Assembly (NCBI RefSeq): GCF_000208745.1
Contig: NC_030855.1
Location: 23,578,030 to 23,642,029 of the forward strand
DNA length: 64,000 bases
Source: Theobroma cacao
Lineage: Eukaryota; Streptophyta; Magnoliopsida; Malvales; Malvaceae
Direction of reading: 5' to 3'
Positions within the stretch are counted from its first letter, which is position 1. Each line of letters starts with the position of its first letter. The notes under the pieces were generated by a model that saw only the letters and a program-made list of their open reading frames with translations, ran no database searches and had not been told where the DNA came from. The translations under genes and the position numbers were made by a program. Shown piece after piece: positions 1-14,667 of the stretch.

Positions 1-1461
1 GGCCAAAGATTTTGACTCACAAACCCTGCGTAATCTAGTTCAATGACTTACTAGTGTTCCGTTTATATATGATTTTATATTGAATTAAGTTTGTGTAATT
101 TTATTTTATGTTAAATAAATTTTTATAATTAATTATTTTATGTTAAAGTATAATTTGTCATTTTATATTTATGTTAACATCAACTTTAAAAGTAAAAAAT
201 ATCATATAATCATATTATTATATAATATTATAATGCTACGTCTTTATTATTATGACATATTAACATGTCATGTGATATCAAATGATAAATAATATTTTAA
301 TTAGTAATAGTTAGTCAATCATTAATTATAAAAAGTTATTTCGTTCATTAAAGTAAAACAAATTTGATTAAACGTAATAAAAATAAAACTTTATTTGAAT
401 TTTTTAAAATAATTTTAAAGATTTTTTAAGTATTATGTCTAAACAAATTTAAAAATTGATGCTTTTAATAAATAAAGACACATAATTGTATAATTTTATT
501 TTGAAGAATTTTTTAATTTTACATTTGATAATATATGAATATTATATATTTTTAATTGATAATGAATCAAATATAATCCGGTTTATGTATCACGTTATGT
601 TATGCTTAAACTTTATGCCTAAGAATTGGGCTTGGGTATTGAAGCACAAGCTTGAAGAAACCCAAAAGGGTGGAGTTATAACAAATTAACAAGTAAATCC
701 GATCAAAGTTGAATGCAAATTTATGACAGGGCCGAGAAGGAGCTCACCAGAAACTTTTGGTCCGCAAACTGGACCTTACTTATCTTAAGCCCAATTGCTA
801 TAATGAACTCCCTTGCTCCTTGATGTTGTTGGCTTGTACGACAAGGATCAAACTGTTGAAGCTGATGGTTTAGTCTTTAGCCAGTTATCTTCCCCATTAC
901 TTCTGACTTGTAGAAGGTCCCTGCAACGGCAAGGACTTGGTCACGGAACTAACCATCAAAGTCTTAAACATAGACAATTTCCAGACAATCTTAATGGATA
1001 ATTTTGTTTTAGTAGGTCAAACACTGTTCATGATTTGTATTTATTATTGTGTATATATATATATTATATGGTGCCGACAGCCCATCCTTCCGACACCCTA
1101 GAAAGTTTCTGAGAAACTACGTATGTTCTTAGATCTTGGTAGGTTTTAAGACTACGAAGCTAGAAACCAGAAAGTCAAGAAGAAGCGGCACGTAGCTTCC
1201 ATGAACATAACCCATACATGTCAGCAGTTCGAAATTCAGCGTTGAGTCCGTGTAGAATTTCTGTGGTCTGGACTTAATTTCCAGTTCCAGCCAGTGCTTA
1301 CACAGTGGAGTTTGACGATTTTACCTTCTAAAACCAGCTTGGGTCATTTTCTGTGAGAGCAAAAGAAATGAAATTCAGGTTGTAAACGTTAGCAGCCTTA
1401 GCTGAGGAAACCCCCAAGCAAATGTACAGCATAATAAGTGCACACCTACGCCGAACAAAAC

Positions 1462-1576
1462 AAAATAAAACAAACAAATGTACACCTGTTCCCATTTCCA
1501 GACATTACAGCATCCCGCAAAATAAAACAGACAAATGTAACACCAGTTCCCATTTCCAGACATTACAGCATCCCGC
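1462..1576. repeat. Two-copy tandem direct repeat, 57 and 58 bases
   Basis: Copy one (1462-1518) and copy two (1519-1576) abut exactly. Each begins AAAATAAAACA and ends CAGCATCCCGC. They differ by a few substitutions and one extra base. The unit has no coding potential I can support. It looks like a recent local duplication. Confidence 0.9.
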
Positions 1577-4500
1577 GAATAAAGGAACATCTCTCTGATT
1601 AGAATTCTATATCCTATTATGTCATATAACCTTTACGGACAAACTTCGACTTAGACCAGGAGTCATCTCTTTGTTTTCTACAAGTGACATATAGGTAAAG
1701 GTCAAAAAAAAAAAAAACAGGATGATCAATCTTATACCAATGGAGTTTGAAAGAAAGATTTGAAGAAACATGGAATTTACATATTGGTAAAAGTCAAAAA
1801 AAAAAGTTTTAAACTTCCTTGGGTGAATTTCTTTTCTTCCCTTGGAATCACGACATAAGACAAGCAAAGGTGAGAAATCTAATGAATTTGAACACAAGAC
1901 TTTTAACAACCCTAATTTCTTCTAGATTTTGATGCTTTAACCTCATTGTAGCCTAGCTTGGCCTTGTTGACAATGGTACCACATTCTTTTGTTGACATTA
2001 CAGGCACCAAAATATTGAGCAATTCCATGGTCCCGATTCTTTCCTTTGACAAAATGACCCCATACAGGGAATAACGTCACATAGTTTTTGTTCTGTTTTG
2101 CCTTGGAGTCCAAGCAAAAATTTAACATCCCAAAACAGGCCAAAAAAGTTTGATGGTCAACACGCATAAATGGGGCATCAGTATCATGAACCCTAACCAA
2201 AATGCAAGCAAAATCTTATATTTGACTTTTGCAAGTAATGGCCACAAGCCGAAGGCAGTTCCCACTCCCCATTCATACAAGCCTTCACATTTCATTGGCT
2301 TTGGAAATACTGACCCTACAAAAAAATAAGAAATAAAAAAACAGATAGAGAAGTTTCACTAAAAAGACACAGGAAAACAGACACATGTCTATGTCCCCAT
2401 CAATACAGTTTACATCACTGCTCCCCTTGCTCATTATTGAAGAAGAAAATAATAATAATAATAATAACAATACTAATTTGATTTAACAAATTAAGGTTAG
2501 AATTAGTTATTAATGAATACTCACACAAAATAATTTTATGGAAAGATTACTCTATTGAAAAAAATATATATTTTTTCATTTAATGCAACCATTTCTTAGC
2601 ATCTTAACAGAGAAAAGAGATTAAGAAGAAAAAGGAAGTGGCCCATGGAAAAGAGACAGAAGGAGCTGCTGCCATGGTGGCCAACAGAGTGCTGAATCAG
2701 CAGATTGAGAAGACTTGAAATTCAGCCACAAGAAAAGAGAGGCCAAGGCTGGACTACAAACGTACAGGTGCCACCTGTTCCGCTGTTCGAGTCAACGTGT
2801 TTCATGCTTTTTCATGGTGGGCTGTGTCCCAATATATCTCTTATCTTATTCGGTCCCCACCTCTCCCACCTGCTCCTTGCCACGTACCCCCACGCCTAGC
2901 CATTACCCATTACTCACCGTTCCAAATTATTTTCAGTGTTCCTTAGACAAAATCTCTTCTTTCCTTTGTACCAATGCCCACAACATACATTGGTTGATTT
3001 AGATTTTTTTCAGTAAAAAAAGATCAATTTAAAATTTTCATATTAAAAATAAATAAAATAAATCTTAAATTTATAAATAAAAATTTTACTATACCTAATA
3101 AATTTTTTTTTAATTAAAAATATGAACTTATAACAAGTAATATTTGAATTTAGTTAATTTTTCAATCAAAACTTTTATAAAATATATCATAATTGAATAA
3201 GTTTGAATTGAGATATAGTGCAATGAAAATATTGTATAATTAAATGATGAAAAATATCATATCTTACGTATCTAAAAAAAAATGAGATGAATATTAAATT
3301 TATAAACAACTACCCTTTTTCACTTAATAAATATACATATTTATCTCATAATTCAAATGTTTTAATTTTAAAGATGGGTGGATGTTAATTTCATATGTCG
3401 GATTTTGTTTTTGTCAACAATTTGAACCTGACAGGGGCCGTTGTGGTAAAGGAAATCATGTAATAGTTTTTCATACACGGAAAATGAAATGTTAGAAACA
3501 GTAGCAGTAAACCGAAAAGTGTAAGAGATTTTGGCGATAGCATTAATTTCAAAGTCAATCAAGTCAATCGGGGGACGCGGGTGTGGGCGTGGGCCCAAAC
3601 TTTCTGCCGAACAGCCGGCAGCAGAATTTCGGTGGCTGATTTTGGAGCGTGAAACTCGGAAATTTTAGGGGCATCCAGCCACCACCAACATTAAAAGAAA
3701 GGCTGCGACAATCGTATGGTGATTGTTCTAGGAAACATAATATAAGCAAATTTAATTATAATTTTTTGTCAATATGGAACCGTGGTTTGGTTGTTGTGAA
3801 AAATTTGATCAGACCGTACAAACTTCGTATCGTATCTTTTCTACAACCGACCAGAGAAAAAGAAAATTAACAAATGCAAAAAAAAAAAAGTTATGGAAAG
3901 TTATTGAGCAATAATCGTGTGACTGTGTGAGCAGTGTGCTGCGGTGGTCCTTCTAGATGCTTTTGCCTGCATGCCTACCATTGATGAGCTTATAATTTTC
4001 GTGCCATAATGGGTGAACGATACTTTTAGCTTCGCCGCTCATTATTGTATGCATGAATTTGCTTTGATGTTAATCAACGTTTAAGCTTTTAATCACATGT
4101 TTATTTTTATGTTAACTTAATTTTTTTTTTCTATTTAGAAAGGCATGAAAGATTAAAATATAGTAGAGGGTAAATCAAGCATGGCAAAGCATACCTAATG
4201 CAATTAATATTCCTGTGACAGGCGGGGGGTGGGGGATACAGAGATTTTTAAAGATTTCCCATGCTCAATATTTCGAATTGAAAATGACAAGATAACCCTG
4301 TTTATGAGATTAACATGAAAATTAAATTAGTTTGGCAAAAATAACTAATAATAATGCTGTGCATGCGAAAGCCATCAATTTTCTTTTTCAGGAAACTTTT
4401 TGCGTTCGCAAGTGAAGCCACGTGGAGCTCATAAATGCCGTCAAATTTTGGTGGATTTAATGGGAATGAAAAAAAGAAAACACTGTCCCCTGCTGGTAGG

Positions 4501-6580
4501 CCAAAATCAATACATGCACTTGCTGGCCGTAACCTTCCCTATGCATTTTAGCCGTATAATAACGTTAACAAACCCCATAATAGGGGTCAATTAATTGACC
4601 AGGTTTAAAAAAAAAAATTAAGTATTAAATTTTTAAACCAAGTCCTCAATCTAACTCTTTATTGTCCCCCAAATTTGTTCCAAATCAAGGTCACGAGGCT
4701 CACATTAACAAGCGTATCACGTGAAAATTAGGCAGCTAAACCCCAGTGTAATGGGTTGCAGTCAGTCGGGGCAAAATGGAAAAAGAAAATCAATTGGCTG
4801 GGTATCCCTAGCAGCTCCCTTTGTTTGGTCTCGCATTTAATGCAGTCAAATTTTTGTCCATTAATTAAATGGGATTTACGATTGATTTTGGATAAACCTC
4901 TTTCTTCTTAATAGTAACAGCTATGACTCATCAAAATGAAGAACATGTGTAGGGTTACTCGAATTGGTAGGAACGGATTTCAGATCAACCTTCTTAATTA
5001 CTAATACATTAACACTATTATTTTGATGTTTTTATATTTTGAAAAAATTAATAATCGATATTTATAATTACCCGTTAATCTGATTTTTTTATAAAATAAA
5101 ATTTTAAACTAATAATATTTTTTAACGTACGGTCTTTGTGTGCCATTAAATGATGCATTTAAGTTAGGTTAATTCAGCAAGGGACCTATCGTGGAAACAG
5201 GCCAGGCCAGGCCACGCCATACCTCCCCCTCTAAACAGGCAACTTTCCTAATTTACTAACATTTAACATCTCTAAACATACGGCAACGTGTTTTGCGTGA
5301 TCGTTAATTAGTTAAAAATGAAAACCTAAACCGTCCCCAATAGATTCCGCGGCAAAATAGAAATCCATCCCTGCTTTAATTACGAGGGGGAGAGAGTGGG
5401 TAGTGGAGGAATTTTGTAAGGTGGAGCGTGTCATACATGGGGGATAGGAGGGAGTGGGGGAAGACACTTGTCGGGTGAAATTGATACTAGGTGTCAGAAA
5501 CTACTCATGTGGGCAGCAGGCAGCAGGCGTTGGAGTGTGGAGGGGTTGTTTTTTTTATGGGTGTTAGGTGCCAATCAACACGAGTAAGGAACAAAGGAAA
5601 CGTGGCGAGATTCGATTGGGTAGTGGGCAACACCTGTTGGGTCCAAGCGAGCGGTTCAAAGGGATAAATGAAGGCGTGGGGGTGCTTCCGAAGCCCGTAA
5701 AATAAATAAATGAATAAAAGGAAAAAAATGGGAACAGAAAAGAGAGAGAAATATAGGGAGAGAGCAAAGAGGCAAACCAAAGGCAGCGCCAATCCCCCCA
5801 TTTCCCCTCATCAAAAATCAAATAGCCGATCCAAGTCACGCGGCGAGATAGCAGAATATGCCGACAACTTGTTCAAACATCCTATTATCTATTTCACCTC
5901 ATACCCCACGCGCCCTGATTTCTTCCTTTCAAAATCTTTTAAACATTTTCATTTGGCTTGCTTCAACATTAAATATTTGAATCCATATCTATAAATCACT
6001 TCGAAAAATGAAATCACTCTACCTAATTCATGTTTACCAAACTTTCCATTGCTTGATAAAGCCATACAATCGAGTGGTATGTTTGAAGAGTAAATTAGTA
6101 AAACTGTTAACTCTTTTTATACGTTAGGCTCTTTGAAAATTACTTTACAAGTTTCTTATCAAATGTTTGAAGATATTGAGATGTCACTTCATAAATTAGC
6201 TAGTTTGTATAATTAAATAAGGAAAGAAAGTTTTTGTTATTAAGAAATTTTAATAAAGATAAAACACGCAAAATAAATAAAAAAAATTTTCAGTTTTTGA
6301 GTAAGGTGTGTGAAAGGACGCGAGACAAGAGAGAGTGAGATGGAGCCCATACCACCGCACGCAATCAACAGTGCTATAACAGCCGTTAGATAATGATATT
6401 GATGATGTAGTGATGCTCCTCTTCGAGACAACCACATGCCACGTAATCCGGATACGCAATTTACTAAACTGCCAGCACTCCCCTCTGTTTCTCGCAGCCG
6501 CCCCTTCCAGTCAAATCCCTCGTTGACTGTGCCCCTCCTTTCTCTCTCCTTTAATTCCTCGACCATTCCCCCTCCCCCTC

Positions 6581-6588
6581 TATATAAA
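6581..6588 (+). promoter_or_regulatory. TATA box of the ERF9-like gene
   Basis: TATATAAA lies 136 bases before the ATG at 6724 and is preceded by a pyrimidine-rich stretch common in plant core promoters. Transcription would be expected to start about 30 bases downstream, giving a leader of roughly 110 bases. This is inferred from position and sequence only. Confidence 0.6.
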
Positions 6589-6723
6589 CTCCTCGCTTGC
6601 CCTCCCTTCTCTCTTCAACCCCACATCAATCCCCAGCGTTTGCTCGCAGCAAAAAAACAAAATACATTGCGCGTTTAAACTTCTCTTTCTGTAAACGGAA
6701 ACGGAAAGGCTTTCCATTATTAA

Positions 6724-7455
6724 ATGGCGCCGAGAGAGAAAACGGCGGTCGTTAAGGGTAACGGCAACGTTAACGGAAATAGCAAGGAGGTGCATTTTAG
6801 AGGAGTGAGGAAGCGTCCATGGGGCCGTTACGCTGCTGAGATCAGAGATCCAGGGAAGAAGAGTCGAGTTTGGCTCGGAACTTTTGATACGGCTGAGGAA
6901 GCAGCCAGAGCCTATGACACCGCCGCCAGGGAATTTCGCGGCGCCAAGGCTAAGACAAATTTTCCCCTCCCCTGTGAAAATCTCAACAATGGTAGTAACT
7001 GTAACGACAACGATAACAACAACAATAGCAACAACCAGAGTCCAAGCCAGAGTAGCACCGTGGAGTCGTCGAGCCGTGAGCCGTCGCTCATGATCTATTC
7101 TTCGCCGTTTGATCTCAACCTTGGTCACGCGGCGGTTGCCGGGTTCGAAACTCCAGCCGTTAGGTTTCCATTCCAGCAAGTTTCACCGGTTACCGGCGTG
7201 TTCGCCGCCGGCATACCGGCCGTTGCTAGTCCTCAACTTTTCTACTTTGATTCCTTCGTTCGGCCTGGAGCGGTGAAAGGCCAGCAGTATCAACGGATGA
7301 GATTCGACCATAACGATTTTCATGCGACGTTTAACGGTGGAGTTCAAAGCGACTCCGATTCGTCGTCCGTGGTGGATTTGAACCATCACGAGATCAAGCA
7401 ACGTCCCCTTCTCAATATCGATCTCAACCAACCTGCTCTTCCGGAAATCGCGTGA
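6724..7455 (+). CDS. ERF9: ERF9-like AP2/ERF transcriptional repressor (ERF group VIII)
   Basis: Single-exon gene encoding 243 residues. A complete AP2/ERF DNA-binding domain spans about residues 24-81, with the YRG-type start ([19 protein letters not shown]) and the [16 protein letters not shown] core expected to bind GCC-box DNA in the nucleus. Asparagine- and serine-rich linkers follow. Three DLN-type motifs are visible: FDLNL near 129-133, VDLN near 217-220 and IDLNQPA near 232-238. The last matches the C-terminal EAR repression motif that recruits TOPLESS-type co-repressors in this group. The MAPR start with KEVHFRG before the domain points to the ERF9 branch rather than ERF3, ERF4 or ERF8. 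The symbol is assigned by resemblance recalled from memory. The ATG is the first in frame after the TATA box. The nearest gene is the ERF12-like repressor, convergent and 10.6 kb away. Confidence 0.93.
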   Translation: MAPREKTAVVKGNGNVNGNSKEVHFRGVRKRPWGRYAAEIRDPGKKSRVWLGTFDTAEEAARAYDTAAREFRGAKAKTNFPLPCENLNNGSNCNDNDNNNNSNNQSPSQSSTVESSSREPSLMIYSSPFDLNLGHAAVAGFETPAVRFPFQQVSPVTGVFAAGIPAVASPQLFYFDSFVRPGAVKGQQYQRMRFDHNDFHATFNGGVQSDSDSSSVVDLNHHEIKQRPLLNIDLNQPALPEIA

Positions 7456-9097
7456 TTTTTTTTTCCGCCGATCGTAAAACTGGAACATCATGAATTCTTA
7501 TTTTCCGTTCTTTAAATTTATTTTTCTTACTCTTTAGTCCTGAAGAAAAAAACGAAGGTAGACTAGAGAAAATGAGACCACAAAAAAGAAGATATAATTA
7601 CGGCGAGAGCTGTGATAAGTTGATGTGATCTACTGTAACGATCTTCCGATCACAAATCAACGGCGGCCGAGAGGTGTGAATACTTAGCTGATGATCTACT
7701 CTTTTTTTTTTCAACAGAGAAATATCAGTTTCTATCTGTTGTTCCATAACTACTTACTGTACTTTTTTTTTCTCCCAATGAATTAACACAAAAGAAATTC
7801 CTCCAAGCATTTCTTTTTTTTTTTTTCATTTGCTCTATATTTACGACCTGTTAATTCTTCTATGATTAATAATTTTAACGTAGGACTGTAATCCTGGCCG
7901 GAACCTGAAAAACTGTTCCGGCGAATCTTCCTTACACGGACAATGCAGGAGATTGTATTTTACTTATAGAGATAAAATAAAAAAATTTGAACCGCCTCAT
8001 ATTGGCTGCCACGTGTTTTCGTCGTGTTTACGGGAAACTAATATAGTTTAAGATTTGGAAAAGGTGGGACAAGTATAACTTACTACTTCCCAGCTACCTG
8101 CAAATATGATGAGGCGATTTTTCTTATTATTTTTTGTAATTTTCTTTTTATGTGTAATTTTTGCTCTGGGTGGGTGGCCTCGTTCTGATTCAGTTGGTTA
8201 CTGAAATTGATTTAATGCCAACTTTCTTAATTTGCAAACCACTATCCTTCCATTTTTGAGAAATCAAACAATGGGTTTTGGGAATTTCCTTTTTAGGACT
8301 TTTGAAAGGAATACATTAACCAATTTTCCAACTATAGATTCACAAAATTATGCTCTACAAAAGGAAAAATAAAAAAAAAAGGATTTTAACAATACAATCT
8401 AATCATGGATAAATAAAGCAAGCAAGAACCGTTTTTCGTTTTTGTGAATTGGAATGCATGAAATAGTTATGAACATAAGATTTGTTGAGAGTTCAAGATT
8501 CAGTGTAAGGAAAAACCGACTGGTTCATCAATTATTGATACTGCAACTATTTATATCTATGCTTTAACAATTCAGAAGTTCAGAATTTAATTATAAGATC
8601 TGTTCCTGATCTCTTGGTTTTGCTTTATTCTTTTGGTAACTTTCTCTATTTAGATATGGAAGGGGAAATATAGGTTTTGAGCACTAAATTGACTTGTACG
8701 GTATACGTGGCGAAATCTTATGGATCGATTGCTCTTTTTTACGAACGTGGTATTGGAGGGGCGGGAGATATGATATGCTAGATGAAAAACAGTGGCAGCC
8801 AAATAGACCCTGGCAAAGGGGGCAAAGATGTAAATAAGGGAGCGCGGAGCGGGTAAAAGGAAAAGAAAATGAAGATGCCAGTGATAGGAGGGAGAGCGGG
8901 GGAAAAACAAGCGGCGCGTGAGAGGGATTAAAGAGCGGGTTTCTAGGTAGGAGACCGAAAGGTAATTCCATGTTGACTGGGTACTTCTCGAGATTCGTGT
9001 CTGAACTGCACGTGTTATACGGCCGTCCGATCCTTGCGTGTGTTTGTGTCTTCCATTTTCAAATCTAATCATTATCGTAATTGTTCTCTTTTTTTTC

Positions 9098-9115
9098 TCT
9101 CTCTCTCTCTCTCTC
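9098..9115. repeat. (TC)n microsatellite
   Basis: An uninterrupted TC dinucleotide run of about nine units follows a T-rich tract. No gene is nearby. Confidence 0.9.
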
Positions 9116-12100
9116 GTAACTTATTTGTTCCTTTTTTAAAATAATTATTTACACGAAAAAGGAGGAGAAGGAGACAAGACCGGGCCCCACGTGGAAGCTG
9201 GCGCTGGAAGTGGAAGTGGGGATGCGCGGCTGCCGCTTTTGGTGGGCCCCGGTCTTTGGTCGTCGATATCTATGCTCAAAGATTTCTCTTTCCTCACTCA
9301 ACCTTTTTCTTAGAAATATAAAAAAAAATTCAATTAAATCATTAACCTATTAACTTTTTATTTTCATTATCCTATTATAATTCAACTCCTATTTTTTTAA
9401 CATTCTTTCTGCCGAATACCGGCTGAACCCAATGTTCCTCCCCCCGAGTGTTTACCTCCCCCAGGTAATGGTAAAAAGATACACATTAAAACTAATGTTA
9501 ATCAATTACAATTTGCCTATTTTAAAAAGGGTCATGCATGCCATCAGTCATAAATCTGCCATGTCATAGACAGTAGTTCAGTATTTATGGGTCGGGCATT
9601 AAGTCATTTATTTGCATGTTGACCCTGAAAATGAAAATTTAAAAATTAAAAAAAAGGAGATGCGGATCTGGACCTTATGGGATGCCATGCATGAGGAACA
9701 ACATGCCATGATAAGAAAGGGACCATCGGTTCAAATATTATTTTAATAATTTTAAAAAAATGAGATGATGGAAATTAAAAAAAAAAAAAGCAAGGAGAGA
9801 GAGAGAGAGTACGGCGCAGAGAAGCCGCGAGGAAAGGTGACGTGTCGGATTAGGACAGACAGTTACGCCGGCGGGTCGGCGTGATTGCGTTAAAGCTGTT
9901 GTTTTGTGGGACCCAGTTTTTTTATTTTTATTTCTTTATCTCTCTCTCCATTCCACCGCCATGATTCGGATGGAGAAGGCTGATGCCTCGTGATGCGCCA
10001 CGTTTCTCGTTCGAGAGAAAGAGTATGTAAAATAATAATTTTATAAAAAAAAATAGTAATAAAAAAAGCTTAGAAAAAGCAACCGCCAAAATAATAACAA
10101 GGGTGGGACGAAAATGATAGTAATAAAAAAGGGTTAGGTAGAAGGGTGCGGGGCGGCTGCTGTATTTTTTGCCTTACCCATGCCTTTTTAAGTGGACTTT
10201 TGTTGCCTCATGAGGTGACACCTTCTTCTCTATCTCTCTCTCATTTTAGTGCTTCTTTTTTTTTCTTCTTTATTTCCAGAATTCTCTGTCACAAGGCGGC
10301 AGGCATCTCCAGGTCTTCCTTCTTCTCATGGGCTAAGCTACGTCGTTTCCTGCCATATATTCACTCGTTGTCATTCTTGGCTTTGTCTACCCTAATTGTT
10401 GTTTGGTGGCAATTACCATATAAAATCTTTAACCTTTTTTTTTTATTTTAATAAAGGAATTGATATTTGTACGCTTCATATTCTATCTTTTATGTATGTG
10501 TCACATCTAGGATTAGAAGCCTAAGCTCTATGACCCAAAAAAGAAAAAAAATAATAGCATTGGAATTTAACTCAAACTTATATCTTATTGTAAGAGAGAA
10601 AGAGATAAGCATATAGAAGGGATTATTGGATGAAAATTTTTAGTTTGAATTGTACTATCAAATGAAATGATGTTTCATCCTTCCTTCTACCTCTTTTTTT
10701 CCTGTTGTCTTACCTAACAAAAGACGTCCTAAACCTATCAAAAATACCATAAAACAAAAAAGCAAGCTAACATTAAAAAGCATGAGCCGAAACATGAGTG
10801 AATCAAAGAAATTTAGAGGCTTTGTTGGGTATATAAAATAATTGCGATTGGATGTGAGTCAGCTTGTTTTAAAGTAGTAGTACTAGTAGTTTCAAACAGG
10901 TTAATAATGGGTTCGTGTGGGGGGTGAAATGTTTGAAAGCAAAGGTATGAATGAAGCTGTCAAAGCCATCCGCCCAATTTGCCATCAGGATAATGTTAAA
11001 GCCGTCAGACACGGGTGTGTGGATAGAATCTGACAGCGTCACACGTGACTAGAAGATACCTAACATATGTTTTCATGTTGCTTGTCCTCTCTCTCTCTTT
11101 AAGTTTATCTGTACTTTTAATACTGGTTAAGTAATGCTTTTGTAATCTTGCTGGAGTAACCTTCTCCCTCCCAATTCCAAACAGTCTCTGGCCCTTTAGA
11201 ATATTCGTTTATTGGAAGTATATTTGAGATGTCAATGTCTTCTTCTTCATAAAAAAATTAATGAAAATTTTAATATAAAATTAAATCAAATTCGTAATTG
11301 AAAAATATTCTTGTACCGTTTAGACAATATCTTGTTGGCATATATCCTTTTGAAGCGACATTTGGATGGAAACATGGAAGGTCTGTGATAGAGCACATAT
11401 GGAAGGAAACATACTTTGGGATAAGGCTAAAATTTCAATCCCCCATAGCTTTTGCCTTCAAAAACTGATCATAAGAAGGCCAAACTTTGAAGTCTGTAGA
11501 CGTAAGTCGCCAAGTATGTTGGGCGGTCATGTCCCCCACTACTTCCCCAATGGGTCGTGAACTAGTTGGTGCCTTTTCCATGATACCATCCAACTACAGC
11601 ACTGTGTTGTTCCAAAACAGTCAATTTGTCCATCATTCATCGCCATGGAATTTATTAGGTAGCCCGAAGCTTGAGCCACCATATTTTTCTATGATTTCCG
11701 TCTTATCTTTACATTTTCAGTAGGAAATTTCCAGGCGTGACAATTATGACTTTTAATTATATGATCAAGGCGTCAAGCTACCCCGATACATGTATATGTA
11801 GTTGCTTAGATTTTGCTTTTATAGCTGATTTCAGTGATGACGGTTGACAAACAAGGCATTTCCCATAATAGATAGGCTCAATTTGTTTCATTCTTTTTGT
11901 TGTTATCGGGACTTTCCAGTAACCGATTAGTTGAAATGCCAAGGCCAAGCAGCCTGATTGTTGTTGTTTACTGATTGTTGTTATAAGGTGTAAAGCAAGG
12001 TCTTTGTAGCTACTTTTCACCTTCGGGTCGGGTGGTGGGGGCTTAAGGAGAACAAACGAGAGTCGGTGAGAAGGGCTTTTCTGGTGGAATTTGGAGGCAG

Positions 12101-14647
12101 CAGGCCTTTTTACAGGCGCAGTTTAGACTAAACCTGCATTAGTCTAGTCGGTGATATTCTCTCTCGGGTACCCCTTATAGGGTGGGAAATAGAATTTCAT
12201 ATCATATGGTTGTGAAAAAGGGTTGTGACTTTGTTGATTATATAGCATGCTACTAGTGGTCGAGTTTGAAATTAGGGTTGCACATGCAATCATCGATTCC
12301 AGATGATTGACAACACTGTGTAAATTTGTTCAAGAATATCTCCACTTCTGGCAAATGATGATTTGCATATCTACGAAAGAGTTACACTGTTTTGTCTTTT
12401 TTCCTCAAAATATGTTATTTTCCAGGTATGGGGGCTCTTTGCAATGGACCTGTAGTGGCCGGCATTGGCTTGTTTCTTGTTATTATTCCTGTAAATGTTT
12501 TGGATGCTCAATTTATGCCATCATATTGAAATTAAATGTTTCCAAACAAGGCACAAGAGTTTCTTTCCTTCTTTTCTCGTGGGTCCATGGAGTTTTTATA
12601 GGGGCAATCATCGTTTTGGTTCTGTCCCGTGATCAATGAATTGTCTATCAAAGAAGGCATTGACCATTCTTCTCCACTATTTACTTGTTTCAACAAAGCG
12701 TCCTTTGGACGAATTGAAGCTTACTTGATTAAAAAGTTTGATAATCACAAACGCTTTTGTGCAGTCCGAAAGTAGACAACGAGAAGACGAAATCATGGGT
12801 ATAGTATGAGTGATTACTTCAAACTTTCATTGGTCTACACTTTCCTTCCCCTTCTCCATTGCTCTTTTCTTTTCTTTTCCTTTCTTTCCCTTTCCTGCCT
12901 TCTTTTTCAAACTAACAATTGAAGCATTTCACTTTAGTCCATACACTTAAAACTTTTTCTTCCCACCTTTTCCACGCCCTTCTTCTTTTCCGTAGGTTGC
13001 CAGTTTTTCATTTCCTTTCATCATACTCATACTGTGTCGCTTAAAGAAAGATGGCAAAGAAAATAAAGTTCTTTCTATAAAGATTACTCTGCACTGCAAA
13101 CAAGCATTAGGAACCAGGGATGGAACCATGGCCCTGGGACTGGGAGCATGAGTCGCTGGGCCAAAGCCCGGGGCTTAGCAAACGACCGAACTGAACCAAC
13201 ATAGGAAATGGTTGAGCGCGCTGCTAATCATCTCGATGATCAGTTTTCAGCATTAATAATTACCTCATTGTTTCAGGTTGCTGCAGGGTTTTAGTTGAAC
13301 GACTGTTCCTAGTATAACAAAGGGCTCCTCAAAGCCTCCAAATCAGGACATGTGTTAAATGTTTGAACCAGACGAATTAAAGAATCCCAACCCCATGAAT
13401 TTTATGCATAATTCAAATATAATTACCCTTTGGGTTTTGAATAAATGAATGTTGTAAGACAGGGTCGTGAGTTTTGGACCACATTACTGTTCCTTTCCCG
13501 TACAGCACCAAGTGGGCACAGGCTTTTCTTTCAAAAACAAAAGGCAAATAGGGTCAAAATTGAGCCGTCAACAAAATCGTCCGCCCTCAAAAAAACAAAA
13601 AAAGGGAGGTTATTACAAAGATATAGAAAAATATACATAATATCTTTGGGGACCATTCTGTTCATTATCATGGGTCCCTCTTTATCCTCCATGTTCTGGA
13701 GATGCATGGAATGATTGTTTGTTCATATTTTAGTTTTTTTTACTAAAAAAAATTTGTAAAGAGATTCCTTTGATAAGTTTCACATTGGGCCCCACGGAAT
13801 GAGCGGACAGGATTTAGCCACCGTCCAATGGGGTTGCCTTTCCCCACCTTGTCATGCGATTTAATGACGTGCGGCTCTGTTACACGTGGTGCACCACAAT
13901 ATTTCAGATTTTTGGCCCATTGTTTTTAGAATCAAAACCACTGTCTGAGGCAGCGTTTACACATTAACTTTCTTTCTCGTTGCAGAATGTAAAGCCTTTT
14001 CTGATTCTTGTTTTAATTTATAGTAGAAAAGGAAGACCAAGCCAGAGAGCCAATCGTCATGTATCATCATCCATGATGATGATGATGCTAACATCGATCT
14101 CGCACACCCATGCATGATGGGCCATTTCCATGCCTGCCAGGTAATTTATACGTGGGAACCCGCAAACCAGAAAGGACAACAACACACACCAGAATTAACG
14201 GCGCCGTTAATAATCATGCGAAACACGAGGAATGGAAACCGTTCGTGTGAACTCTAAAACGACGTCGAACCGCCGCCGCCGTCACCGACAGGATCACGGA
14301 GTTCTCTGTACGATAAAAGGGTGGGGGGGGTGGGGGCAAAAAAAAGAAACAAACAACGATAAAAGGATGCATTTATTACAGCTATTTTTCTATTTTCTTC
14401 TTTTTAGAAAAATGGGGTTTTAGATGTGTTAGTTTGTGTGGCTGGCAGGTTTAGAGTGCCGTGACGCCTTGGCTGCCGACAGATTCCTTGGCGAGGAGGG
14501 GGCCACCACGTTGTGAGGATGCCACGTGACCTTTGACACGGTGTGGGTTCCACTTAAAAAATGTTGTAAGAGAAGAGAGAGAGAAGGAGAGGTGGGGACC
14601 ACGTGAAGAAAGGGAGTGTTTTGAAATGACGGCCGGCTGGGTGCAAG

Positions 14648-14667
14648 AGCAGCAGCAGCAGCAGCAG
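14648..14667. repeat. (AGC)n trinucleotide microsatellite
   Basis: Nearly seven AGC units in tandem, in a non-coding stretch with no supported reading frame. It does not appear to encode a glutamine or serine tract of any gene. Confidence 0.9.

Larger units (their letters stand above)
1..6723. other. Intergenic spacer upstream of the ERF9-like gene
   Basis: No coding gene is supported here. Open frames are short, lack recognisable domains and often overlap on both strands. The first 700 bases and 3000-3400 are very AT-rich. The part from about 5.2 to 6.7 kb is less AT-rich and probably contains the distal promoter of the ERF9-like gene. A 57/58-base tandem duplication (1462-1576) and a 16-base palindrome around 4585-4600 are the only structured elements I noticed. 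Confidence 0.6.

Noticed and set aside
4585..4600. 16-base perfect palindrome as a possible MITE end or regulatory site
   Set aside because: It is isolated, AT-rich, and has no partner terminal repeat or target-site duplication that I could find.
8650..9072. 140-residue open frame on the minus strand
   Set aside because: No family resemblance. A second overlapping frame on the same strand is equally open, so neither is supported.
10146..10451. 101-residue hydrophobic open frame on the plus strand
   Set aside because: Phenylalanine, leucine and serine content follows from T- and C-rich tracts. No signal or domain pattern beyond that.
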